Origin: Aphelidium insulamus
Lineage: Eukaryota; Aphelidiomycota; Aphelidea; Aphelidiaceae
NCBI GenBank assembly: GCA_036784855.1
Contig: JAZDSV010000052.1
Location: 1-64,000, forward strand
Reading direction: 5' to 3'
DNA: 64,000 bases
The first letter of the stretch is position 1; the number at the start of each line of letters is the position of its first letter. Shown here piece by piece: positions 30,638 to 41,740 of this stretch. The position numbers and the translations under genes were made by a program. The notes under the pieces were generated by a model. The model was given only the letters and a program-made list of their open reading frames with translations, was not told the origin of the DNA and searched no databases.

Positions 30638-32041
30638 TCAAGCTGTCTCGGCTGCCGTTGACGGCGTGGGCACAGTTGCAGACGCCGAGACAGCAACTTG
30701 CTCCGTCTCGCTTTTGCCTTCTTGCTCGGCCTCCTTAGTGCCACCACCCGTGTGCCTCAGTGCCCAGTCCATGTGGCGCATGAGACGTAGTAGCAGTGCC
30801 AGTGCGTAGCGCACCACGGCCACGGCCACAATGCCCGCCAGTATCAGCAGCGACACGTCGGCCGGGTACTTTTGCGGGTTGGCCTCGGCCTCACTGTAGC
30901 ACAGGTAGAGCACCACCGCGCACTCCACCAGCGTCACCACCTCCATGAACGTGTTGGCCCAGTAGCCACGCACCAGCTGCGCGATACTGGACTGCGCCGC
31001 GGTGAGCAGACGCGCCGTCGCGTTCGCCATTGTCGTAGTCGCCTTGCCCTCGGCCATCGAGTAGACGTAGCGCACCACCAGCATGACACCCACGATGTAA
31101 AAGAAGCGCAGCTCCAGCACCACGGCCGCCACAACCAGCACCGCGGCGTGCATCATCAGGTCCGCGTAGGCGAACAGTACCAGCGCTACGGCGGTGGCTG
31201 GGCGGATCACGTGCGTGGCCTCGGGGTCGGCGTCGGGCCGGCGCATCACGTAGCTGGCGCCCTTGATCGTGGACATGCCAATGGTCTTGCCGGCTGCCAT
31301 CAGTGACAGCGCGATGCACGTCAGCTGGAACACGTAGGAGCTGGGGTCGCGCAGGGATGCTTCGCTAGTGGTGTGCTGTGAGGTTCCATTGACATTGGTG
31401 GCGGCGGCGGCACCTCCGGCCAAACTAATGGTCGGTGTGGGCGTGCTCAGAAACGTGGCCGTGGCCGTGGCCGTGCTACTACTGTTGACGATCAGCGTGG
31501 TTGTGGCAGTGGCGGCGGGCACCAGCAACTGCTGCTTGATGATAATGTATGTCTGCAGCAGCAATTGGGGCACCGACTCCAGCACCACCTCCAGCAGTGC
31601 GCCATTCTCGAACGCGACCAAGCGCTGCTCGGCCGTGCGTTCACCGCGCAGTGCCGCTCCAAACAGCCACATCCAGTGCGCCTGCACCAGCGACAACACC
31701 GTGTACACTAGGCGATCTCTGTCGTGCACAATTCGCCACACCCACCATGCCGTGGCCTGCATGGGTCTATAAGTTCACTGCTACTACTACTACTACTACT
31801 ACTATTCACGTAGTACATATGCAAGCAAGTCGATGCACGCACGTATACACAGACACAGTGTCTATGACACACGCACCGCCGCAGACACAACGACAATGGC
31901 CAAACTCATCTTGAACCAGACGGGATCATTGCGGAGGGACGAGATGACCGCGTAGTCCGAGTACACGTCAAAGCACGACAGACCGCCGGTTACCGCGATC
32001 TTCGCCAAGAGTGCGAGCCGCTTGAGCGCGTCGCCGCCCAT
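30638..32041 (-). CDS. XK-related multi-pass membrane protein
   Basis: 427 residues in two exons (31877-32041 and 30638-31756). XK-related proteins are multi-span membrane proteins, some acting as lipid scramblases. Exon 1 has MGGDALKRLALLAKIAVTGG and FDVYSDYAVISSL, resembling the first XK helix with its D..SD motif. Exon 2 carries ENGALLEVVLESVPQLLLQT, matching the E..LE..PQL.LQ.Y signature. A Thr/Ala-rich loop (about residues 140-180) interrupts the fold, then about five more hydrophobic segments follow, and the tail is charged. The 120-nt intron holds an AGT trinucleotide run. The upstream reading frame before 32041 is not supported as coding. Confidence 0.75.
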
Positions 32042-32181
32042 GTGGACTGGAGAACAATGTGGGTGTTGCCCGTTGCGTTGGCACTGTTTGTGGCCATTGT
32101 GTATTGGGTAGTTGTCAGGCAGCAGCACAAAGGCAAAAGAGTTCTCTGTTGGAGTATTGGTAATGATGAAGTAAATATAAC

Positions 32182-35100
32182 TTATGCAACTTGGCATGGC
32201 GCCTCGGCGGAGCAGGAGCCCTCGATGATTGCAGATTGTACCACGAATTGGCTGCCACCCAGCTGGCAGTCGGTGAATTCTGCGGCGGCATTCGGCGCGA
32301 CGATATAGTATGGCAGCCCTCGTCGGTCCCCGTTACCGCCAGCACCATCAGTGGCAATCTGCACAGCGCCGGGCACAGTGTCCGATATGCATTTTAGCTC
32401 GGTTGCATCCGGGTAAACTGCCACCAGGCGTACCACGCCCGACATGGAATTGCCGCGCACCAGTACCGTCAAGTGTTTTGTGCGTACTTGCTTGATATCT
32501 GGAATATGGAGTAAGACGGTGTAGGCAGGCTCACCGAGTGTAGATGCGCCGGCTATGTCAATGATGAGTCTGTCAGTGTCGTTGAGCCACCGCTGTCCAT
32601 CAATGCGCACCACTCCGTATAGTGCAGTCGTAACGCGAACAACCAACCTATCCGTGCCGGCATTTACAATCTGTGACTGTGAGATATTCGTTAGAGATGC
32701 CGGCAGCTGCATCAGTCTCTTGGCCGATTGTTGAAGGTCTTTGGCGGTTACATGTTCATATGTGATACCGTGTGCCGAATCGTATACTGCCAGCGCACCG
32801 CCATAAGCAACAGTTACATCGCCGACGGCTGCTGTGTCTTGCACAGTCAGATTGCCGGCGGACTGAATAGCGAAATTGCTCATTGTGCAATTATCGCTGC
32901 CAAAACTAATAGTCGTGTTTGCGATGCGAACCGAACCGGCTGAGGCGACCTAAAGAATTAAGAGGCTGATTGAATATGCCTTCAGAAGTCACTTGCCTGC
33001 GCGTCAAGTTGAGCGCTCGTTATTGCTGCACCTCCCAAGGTAAATATGCTGGTATGAGGTAGAATATTAATTGCAGACATAATATTGTCGTCGGCCCACG
33101 AAATGTCGACAGTGGTGGAGATGGAGATGGCATTCGCGCACGAGTCCACCGCGGTCCATGTCCTCTCCACGCTAGCACAGTCGGAACAGTAGTTCACTGG
33201 CGATGCTTCAGTATCGGTTTGTGTGACAATTATTGGGGTGGAGTCGCAATCATCGGCAGCTGTTGGTGCCAACTGTCCATTCCAGTCTGCCAGTGACATG
33301 TCTTGTTTCTGCGGAATATTTTGCACAAAATACGGCGGCAATGTGTCCAACACGGACACGATCTATATATCAGTTTGGTGATACTCCTATTTAGTAATTA
33401 CTACCTGCTCATATGTTTCGCCAGAATTTCCACATGCATCCTCTGATGTCCAGCGGCGTCGCACTTCACTGGAACGGCAGCCCTGTAATTGTAAGTATAA
33501 GCAGATTATCTAAAAGTACGTACAGAGGGGAATCGGGATGGAATTGCTTCCCGATGTTCATGTACCGTTGGCCACGGATCATTGTAGCACACATCCACGG
33601 CGATCACACTCTGTGCACTGGCCATGACATCGTCTATGCCAAACATGGCTGAACACTCGGCCACTAGTGTGGGTGGCGGCTTATAGGGGAACGTTGGGCC
33701 TTGCGTGTCTAGAATCGCGATCTCTTGCACGCGCCAGGTGGACTTGCCACAGAAATCCGTGACTGTCCAATTACGCTTTAAAACGTGTGAGCACACCCGG
33801 CCCGCAACAGCATCCACATAGTCAATGGTGGCGGCACCAGTCGTGCTGCACCCAGTTGATATCTCAATCTGCGGCTCGTTCATGGCAACAGATGCCTGCG
33901 CCGAAAACTATGCCAGTAACATTAGCAACTTTAGATACTACTATGTATCACGCACCACGTAGAGACTGTCGGTTGTGCATTCCACGGCGCTGCTGCTTGG
34001 CAGTGACACAATTGTCGGCTCTTGGGATTTCCGGTGCACCATTAGAGGGATGACTTTTTGTCGCACATCAGCAGACAGTTCCTTGTCGTCAAGTGACGCA
34101 ACAAGAACGCCCGGTCCAATAGCGACTGTTGATGCCGCCACATTATATGCATTGATAGTCATTGACGGCAGGCGTATGGTGGCGTATTGCAGTGTGAACA
34201 CATTCAGTACTTTGGCGGACAAATCGGCCGACAAGTAGCCGCGACTGAACCGCAAATCAACGGCGGTCGCCGCAGACATGTTCAAACTGTGCAGCAGCGG
34301 ATACTTGTTTGTGAAGTCGATGAAGCGCGCCAATGCATTCACCAAGCGACCCGTGAAACTCACAAGCGCCTCCGAAACAATCAACAAGCCCTCGTAGGTG
34401 GCCAGCGCGCCTTGGGCAACTTGACATGCCAGCCAGCAGCTCGCGTCCACCACATACTTGATTACCTTGCAGGCAAAACTGAATATGGACCAGCTGCACA
34501 TTGGCGGCACCCGTCCACAGGTAGCGTCAATGTTGGCGCACACAGATTGCCGCGTGGACTCGACCTGTCGTCGGGTCTCGTCCAGCTGGTTGGACACAGT
34601 GTCGAATGCGCCATTCGAATTGTTCAAGTACTGCGCCACCTGGCTCATCAGCGGCACAACGAACGTGTTGTGGAAATTCTCGTAGTTGACATTGACCGCG
34701 GCCTTGAGCTGGAACACGCGGCCCTGCAGACCCGGCAGCGCTGCAAACATGGTGAAGTTTACATTTAAGAACCCGATGGCGGTGAAGTCGGCGTGCAGCA
34801 GCATCTGGCCGCCGGCAATCTTGACCAGACCATAAACCTGGATCACCTTGTACACTTTGATGTAGCTCTCGGAATAGATCAGCAAGCTGGGTGCGTTCGA
34901 AACACCCACCGCGGCGTCCATAATGAACACTGGGCCAGAGTCTAGAGAGTTGTTTGAGCGCAACAGCAGCACCGCACCCTTGCCAAATGTCATTGGCTGT
35001 GCAGTGATGTTGACAAATACGCGCTCGTTTAGAGAATTGAGCGGCGTAACGGCAACTGTGGCCGCGACTTGCACCACGTCCAAAAAATTGATATCGCCTC

Positions 35101-37165
35101 GCATAAGGAAGCCCGACTGAATCGTGTTGTCAGCGCCGGGCAAGATCTGCCGCTTGAATGCCAGCGACAACTGCAATCCCTCCGGAAATCCCGTATCCTC
35201 CCAGACTGACTCGACCACGCTGGCGGGAACACGCAAGAACAGCCGCACAATACGGCCGACCGTGATGGGACTGAGTTTGCCGTAGAAGTAGTTGTTGACG
35301 GGATTCTGCACATCCACGCCCACATAACCCTCCACTGCCAGACAATTGGGGGCGGATGGCGCCGCAGTTGTAACAGCTCTTGTATCCGAATTAGACATTG
35401 CGGCCATCGTGTCGGTGAATAGAATCTGGCACTGCGATGGATCGCCGATCCAGATGGCGCCACCAAAGGCGAGGGAAGTCACAGACATCGCGGCAACGTT
35501 GACTTGCAGCGCCGCCACCAAGTTGCCAATACTCAGTACCGGTATGCCAAACGCACCGCTCCACACACCCGACATCTGCATGTGCAGCGCCAGTCCACCC
35601 ACTGCCGGCGTAATACCAATGTACGAATCGAACTGCAGCATCGGACCGTCCGTGACATTCAGCGTGATGGTAGAGTGCAGCGTGGCAACGACGCCGCCAT
35701 TTAGTGTCACATCCACGCTAAGTCCTGCCGAACGCAGCAACAACTCCACCGAACTGGACTCAATGCCCAGACGTACGAACCCGATCTGCGCACGCAATTG
35801 CACTTGATAGGAGCTGGACCGCGAGGCCACCAGCGTCACGCGATCCACGATCCCATTGAGGTCAAACACCTTGGTGAGCATGGCGCACAGCTGGTCATGG
35901 CCGCCGCTGAGCTGTTTGTCGGCACAGCTGGGCGGACCGATCTCTACCGCGAGAGTCGATCCGGAATTAAGCGTCTGCCCGCCTTGAAACATTGGATACG
36001 AGTCGGCCGTGAATAGATTCTGGGGCTTCAGCGTGGCCGACGTCGACACGGGCACAATGTCCGCCGATGCAATGTATAGCGCCGGTTTCGTCGTGGGCAC
36101 ATAGTCAAACACGGTCAAGTCGGCGCCGAGTGTGATGCCAACTATTTTCTGCAACAGCTGTTTCAACGCGTCAGTGTTAAATGCCACGCCAAACACCTGG
36201 AAATCCGTCTGGCCGGCGATGCGAGACACGGCCACCTCCACGCCACTGCTGGACAACGGTTCCAGGTTGAACAGTACCGGCGACGCCTGAAAGTGGAACA
36301 AAAAACTTTCGGACGCCTGGCTGGCAGCATCGCGCCACACCACCGTGGTATTGACGCGGCGCAAACCCACACTGCCCAGACCCTCCAGCAGCGAGAAGCC
36401 CGGCTGATCCACAAACGTACTCCCACTGTCCAAGCCGGCAACAACATCTCGCAACAGTATCTCGTCAATGTACGACTCAAGGCGCCAGTCACGCAAATTG
36501 TTATCGGCCGAGATACTGAGTGGCAGCAGAAACGAGGAGAATCGCCATTCCGCGCTACACACGAACCCAACATTGACCAGTGCGAGATTGTGGTTCTGTA
36601 TGGCAGTGTCCACGCCATCCAGGTACACCGAACCTTGCAACTGGCCGCTCATCTGTAGATCACCAATGACACCGTCCGCATTGACGAACAGCTGAAAGTC
36701 CACCGATATGCGTGATACCATATTAGTACGTGTGTTCCACTGCACGCGGATGGCGGTGATGGCATTTTGCACGATCTGAGCCGCGGTGGGGAATGTGGCC
36801 GGTGTGGAGAATGCCGACAGAGCCGGCGATACATTGTTCGCGTACACGGACTGCTGCACAAATGTCTGAACAGTGGCCACGTCTGTCGCGGAAATGTTGG
36901 CATTCAGCTGTTTGGTGTCGCGCTCATCGCCGCTCTGCAACCGAAAGTGGTCTGGATAATTGGCGGCATTGTCGGCCTTGGGATTGCACAATGGCCAGAT
37001 GTATGTGGTGTCAAAGTCCAGTGTGGCGCATGTGGCCGAACCACTTCTTCCACTGCTGTAGCGCGATACGCCGTGTGGCAGTCGACGTGTAACAGCAACA
37101 GCATGCGCGCTCAGCACTGCTATATATGCACTGCACCAAACACCGAGATGACTACACCACCACAT
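32182..37165 (-). CDS. Large secreted protein with HYR-like cysteine modules
   Basis: 1601 residues in five exons: 33956-37165, 33524-33907, 33405-33482, 32997-33362, 32182-32949. The ATG at 37165 gives a signal peptide (MWWCSHLGVWCSAYIAVLSA); the ORF is open further upstream but that part has no such feature. Residues about 30-1050 are beta-rich and repetitive in style, with few cysteines and no recognised domain. A Cys-rich patch (CANIDATCGRVPPMC) lies near residue 920. Residues about 1060-1340 hold HYR-like modules: WTVTDFCGKS, DTQGPTF, WTSEDACGNS, LDTLPPYF, WTAVDSCANA. Such modules are typical of surface and adhesion proteins. The last intron (32950-32996) has a GC donor, GCAAGT. No C-terminal membrane anchor is seen. 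Confidence 0.75.
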
Positions 37166-37442
37166 TGGTGTCTTGAGTGCCGAGGGTGTGGTTGCAGGGT
37201 CTACACACACACACAGGCACTGTATAAGCCCAGTGTTTAAACAGTGAGGCACAGACGACGAACAAAGCCCCTTACCCCTGACGGTTGTTACCAGGGAGGA
37301 ACACGGACAGACACAAACACACAGCTGAACACTTTGCGACTCATCAAAAATTATTGTGTGTCGCGTCTGTTGCGTGACGTCCCTGCACACGTCACGGATT
37401 GCAAATATTCCTGTTTCAGACAGTATTGAAACCGCGCTCCCC

Positions 37443-38406
37443 ATGCTGATGGCGAAAATGTCGGGCCGGACGGCTGGACCGCACCACAAGCCAAGTAAAC
37501 AAGCATCGGAACAGACCGCTTGCAATCCGCTAGAGATGTTTCAGCTAGAGGCCAGCAGACGAGTACGTGCACCATTTGCCATGTATAAGTTGTAGCTCAA
37601 TAAGCCAGGCAAAGATACGCGCCTCCGCGACACACGAACACATTGGCTCTATCCCGCCAAAGCTTAGCATCGATGATCCAGCCACCCACGCAACGAATGT
37701 GCAACCAACTGGATTTCACCGCGAATACTTTAGCATCACCAGTGACATGTACAAATCTGCGTATGATAACGAAGCCATATCCGAAGCAGATTTGAATGCC
37801 AACTCTATTGCGATGGACAGAATGGTAACGTAAGACACTCTTCACTCTCGGCAACTGACCTTGTAGTTGCTACAATTGTTTCGCCAATGTGTCCGTAGAG
37901 TCATAATTAAACATCGCTCTACATCGATATCTAAAGTGCGTTACAAGTTCCGTCCAGTTGAGGTAAGATATTCTGGGCGTCGAATCCATTCTACAACTTT
38001 TTGTGGCTAGACGCCACAGACCAAAATTTTTGCGAAGCAGATGGAATTTGTACGAAAAGGACCGGACCCGTATGCTCCTCTGGCCATTATGCCCCATTTC
38101 TGTGCAGACTCGCCTCTTGAAACAATGCAGCTACCAGATGTCAAATTTCCACGGTGCAATCCATCATTTCCGGAACCTAGCTGCCGTGGCCGTCTGTCTA
38201 TCAAGGTATTAACGGTGTAATTTAATTGCCGCTCATATGAATTGTAGCCTTTACCGGAGCATTTGTTCATGGACTATGCTGATGTTAATCTGCGGGAATC
38301 GTCCAGTTTCAATTTCTATCCATACATTCCAAAGTTTGGGGTCACACCCAGCGATCAGAATAGTAGGCCACGATCGGCAATTGTGGATAGGGTTCTGCAC
38401 AAATGA
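37443..38406 (+). CDS. Unknown five-exon gene
   Basis: 261 residues from exons 37443-37562, 37609-37824, 37867-37962, 38011-38205 and 38248-38406. All joins keep frame and each intron is 42-48 nt with GT-AG ends. The protein has no signal peptide or membrane segment. Readable stretches include FHREYFSITSDMYKSAYDNE, LLQLFRQCVRRVIIKHRSTS and DPYAPLAIMPHFCADSPLET, which look globular. I do not recognise the family. It is divergent from the large secreted gene (277-base shared spacer) and its stop lies 95 bases from the natural end of the convergent ankyrin gene. Confidence 0.6.
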
Positions 38407-38500
38407 GAAACACTATGACTACTACATAGTCGGAAGACACGTATTTACTGTAAGCCACTATAAAACAAAGGGAGATTGCATTTCAGAATTCAAAACTTAT

Positions 38501-38698
38501 TTAACCATTATTCTTGAAGAATATCCAGCTTCGCAGCTTATCATCGCACCCGGAGCTACGGGCAATAGCTTGAATGTATCCATAGTTCCACTTGCAGCCG
38601 TTATTATGTGCCCATTTCACGATTTCGAGACTGTTTGCTTCGACTGCGTTGCAGATTACATTCCCGTCCCACGGACATTTAGTTGGCGGAGCATTTTC
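38501..38698 (-). pseudogene. Frameshifted 3' end of the ankyrin gene
   Basis: In a frame shifted by one base relative to the ORF above, the minus strand reads CPWDGNVICNAVEANSLEIV, then KWAHNNGCKW and a further half-repeat, to a TAA at 38501-38503. This is a natural continuation of the ankyrin array after LRQLN, so one base has been lost near 38697. About 65 residues fall outside the present reading frame. A plus-strand ORF over this region is a shadow. Confidence 0.85.
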
Positions 38699-40104
38699 AA
38701 CACTTCAAATTGACCACCCTTTGCAGCTTGTGCGCATGCTTCAGTCGTCCACGAATAGCGTTTGCGTTGTGCTAGCTCCAAAACAGCCACGCATCCATGC
38801 TCGGCGGCCCTGCTGACCACACTATGCTGGATCTGTCTCCAATAAATGGCACACCGCTCTCCTCCATTGAGTGGACTCCGTATCTTCACTGAAAGCGCCC
38901 ACTCTATGACATGAGCATGGCCCGCTTCAGCAGCAACGTTACACATTTCGGCATCAGGAGCCAACTTCGATTCGTTTGCAATCCATATCAATGTGAGAAG
39001 ATGGCCGCTATGCTTGGCGGCCGCAAACATGCAGCCTTTAGGATTCCAAGGGCAATTTTCCTCTCGAAGTTTCCTTAATAGCGCTAGCTGGCCGTTACCA
39101 GCGGCGGCAGTGCAAACTGCTTCCCCGCATTGATAGCCTTTAGTATCACGGGCCCACTTTAACACGTGCATGTGTCCGTTACGAGCAGCGGAGTTGCACA
39201 CATAATTCCGCACATCTTCCCAATTTTCACCATGTTCAAGCGCATATTCAATCAGGTGTACGTGGCCTCCACGTGCTGCACCGATACTTACGTCGGATTC
39301 TCTATCAAACATACTACGGTAAGCGCGGCGTCTCATTTCTACTGCCCACTGCAACACTTCCAAATTGCCGCTTGTCGCCGCCGCGGCAGAAGTTCCAACA
39401 TCGCTTGGGCAGTTTTTACCGTTCGCCCACTTCATGAGGACCAAGTGTCCGTTTCTGGCGGCGGCATTCATTGTACGCGCATCCCACGGGCAAACTCGTG
39501 GTCCTTTGCTTCCTCTGCCACGAACAAGAGAGCGCTTTGGGCTACGGAGCCATTTCAAGGTGTCCAAGTGACCGCCAGCCGCTGCTGCAGCACATGTAGT
39601 CCCATCGAAGGGAGCGCCCCGCTTCCATAGCCATTCCACTAGGTCAGTGCGGCCGTATGAGGCAGCGGCACGTGTCCACCGAACGGAAAGTGTTAGATCA
39701 ATGTCAAAGCGTCGAATTAAGCGAGTCGTTGCGTGTGTCTCTAGCTCTTCCAGCGCAAATCTTTCAAGTCTGCCCAGGCTGGATATCCGTTTCCACGCGT
39801 TGATGTCGTCGTCACTTGCGCCCGGGATTGCGTAAAAAAGAGTATTGAGTGAGAGAAATGCACTGCTGTAGGTGGTCAAGGTTCCATCAGCTCCTCGGCT
39901 CTCGCTTTCCGCCTTGTAGCACTCTCTGAATTTTTGTGATACTCCGTTAATGTAGAGAGCATGACCGGGCGGGAGAAATTGTATGATTAGCTCCGGCATC
40001 ACGGCTATCAGGTCGTCAAAGCTAGTAGGCTTCTTGGTGTCCACGGGGTCTGAAAGAACCACTGGCAGAGCCATCAGCAGCAATGCAACCGACAGCGGCG
40101 CCAT
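38656..40104 (-). CDS. Secreted ankyrin-repeat protein, truncated by a frameshift
   Basis: 482 residues, intronless. The ATG at 40104 gives a signal peptide (MAPLSVALLLMALPVVLS); the ATG at 40203 would add 33 residues before it. A segment like an F-box start (IAVMPELIIQFLPPGHALYI) follows, then about ten ankyrin repeats of the xxGHxxxLKWxRxxGCPW type: NGHLVLMKWANGKNCPSD, SGNLEVLQWAVEM, NGHMHVLKWARDTKGYQC. The ORF ends abruptly (LRQLNVRGTGM) because the frame shifts near 38697. Repeat homology continues in another frame to a TAA at 38501-38503. The gene is therefore either newly broken or carries one assembly error. Confidence 0.82.
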   Translation of the reverse strand: MAPLSVALLLMALPVVLSDPVDTKKPTSFDDLIAVMPELIIQFLPPGHALYINGVSQKFRECYKAESESRGADGTLTTYSSAFLSLNTLFYAIPGASDDDINAWKRISSLGRLERFALEELETHATTRLIRRFDIDLTLSVRWTRAAASYGRTDLVEWLWKRGAPFDGTTCAAAAAGGHLDTLKWLRSPKRSLVRGRGSKGPRVCPWDARTMNAAARNGHLVLMKWANGKNCPSDVGTSAAAATSGNLEVLQWAVEMRRRAYRSMFDRESDVSIGAARGGHVHLIEYALEHGENWEDVRNYVCNSAARNGHMHVLKWARDTKGYQCGEAVCTAAAGNGQLALLRKLREENCPWNPKGCMFAAAKHSGHLLTLIWIANESKLAPDAEMCNVAAEAGHAHVIEWALSVKIRSPLNGGERCAIYWRQIQHSVVSRAAEHGCVAVLELAQRKRYSWTTEACAQAAKGGQFEVLKMLRQLNVRGTGM

Positions 40105-40212
40105 TATCGTGGTGTGTTCACGCGGCTGGTTTATATCGTGGAATCTGTAGCTCGGATGCAGTTGCGCTGCAGACCAATCAGAACTTGCAGGCTTCAGATG
40201 CAACGCATTTTA

Positions 40213-41504
40213 TTATCGCTGTGGCATCGACTCCGAGTTGGACTGCCGTTTGATGGCGTCAACGAGCGCCACATCCTCGCGCAGACTGCCGGTAACCTGG
40301 CCAAGCCCTGTCTGCATCTCCTGCAGCACCTACATGTAACCCGTGTCACGCACATAATAGCGTAATACACATACAATATGCACGCACAGTAAGCATGTCT
40401 TGCACCGCCTTGTCGCCGACAACAATCTCTGTGTGAGCAAGCGCCCCGGGAGCGGCCGCCTGTGTGGCCATCAAATTGGCTTGGGCTGACAACTCGTCCA
40501 GTCTGGATCGTGGCACCTCGCGGCGTAGATGCTGCAGCATACTACTGAATCTACTCCGCAACTCTTCCTCTTCTGGCGTCAAACCCGTGTATCCTTTACT
40601 GCGCAGCAGTTGCAACAGTGACATTACCTATAAACAAATGTATATTAAGCATTGTACATTGTATATAAACTTGCATTAACTCACCCGCAACAGCTTCTGG
40701 GCCAGCTTGACGTGTTCTTGTCGGCATTTGGACAGTTTAGCGCTGATGTCAACGTCTTGGGTCTTTTGCATGGATGCCAGCTCGCTGGACAGCTCATCCA
40801 GTTTGCTCTGGTGTTGCTGTGCTTGCCGGTTCTGCAGTTCAATACGTTTCTGCACGTCTGCCACGCCAGTCGCGAACACTGGCACCATGCTAGATAGTTA
40901 CATATAGGTGTTCTCTGTACACAGTGTATAATAGATATATATATATATATATATATATATCTGGATACCATGTGGGATCAGGAGAGGCGCGCACGGCATC
41001 CGCCCACAGGCCTTCGGGAATGTTGGCTGGTCGCTGATAGCGTGGTGCCTCTTCTGGTGCGACCAAATTGTAGAACGGATGCCGGAACCGACAGCGTGGG
41101 TCCTGTGGGTCGAATGCGGCCGCGATGGCTTGCACGGCCTGCTCAATGCCGCTGCTAGTGTCCGTCTGCGGCTGCTGCTGCTGTGCTTGTGGCTGCTGTT
41201 GGAATAGAGATTGAGTCTGCGGCTGCTGCTGCGCTTGCACCGGCTGCCCAAAGAGAGGTTGTTGTTGCGGCTGTGCGGGCGGCTTTGACTGGAACGTCTG
41301 GCCGCCAAAGAGGTTGGACGGTTGCTGCTGCTGCTGTTGCTGCTGCTGTTGTGGTGCAAACGTACTCTGACCACCACCACCAAATAGACCTGTGGTGGTG
41401 GTGGTGGATGCGGTACTACCACCGCCAAATAAGCCGCCGCCCGCCGCCTGAGCTGGCTGGCTGCTGCCGAACAGGGACGGCGCGTTGCTGCTTGTGCCAA
41501 ACAT
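40213..41504 (-). CDS. NUP54: FG nucleoporin NUP54-like
   Basis: 365 residues from four exons (40969-41504, 40685-40889, 40388-40627, 40213-40329). NUP54 (yeast Nup57) belongs to the central-channel complex of the nuclear pore. The first 120 residues are an FG region (GLFGGGG, NLFGG, PLFGQ, poly-Gln). Next comes the conserved block FDPQDPRCRFRHPFYNLVAP, PDPTC across intron 1, then MVPVFATGVADVQKRIELQN, which is diagnostic. Heptad-like helices follow, with the C-terminal domain ending MPQR. The 79-nt intron 1 holds an AT array (40935-40960). Confidence 0.92.
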
Positions 41505-41740
41505 GTGATTGAATGACTGATTGAATTGAGCGTGAGCGGCCTTTATGAAGCAAGGCCAATTGCAGCTTGCACGCATTCTCTCCGGTATGTATATAAATAG
41601 CATCACTGTATATGCGCTGAATACATCCTTTATTCTCGAGACCACTCGACACACAACCGCACCGCCTTTCTCCACTTTGCATATGTGGCATCGCGGTCTA
41701 TGCAGTGCGTCAGTCTGTACACAACGGATTAATGTATAGC

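Noticed and set aside
30638-31306. Plus-strand ORF with His/Gln-rich protein over the XK-related gene
   Set aside because: Antisense shadow of a GC-rich coding exon; no signal of its own.
38237-38713. Plus-strand ORF of 158 codons
   Set aside because: Its first part is an out-of-frame reading of exon 5 of the 37.4 kb gene, and the rest is antisense to the shifted end of the ankyrin gene.
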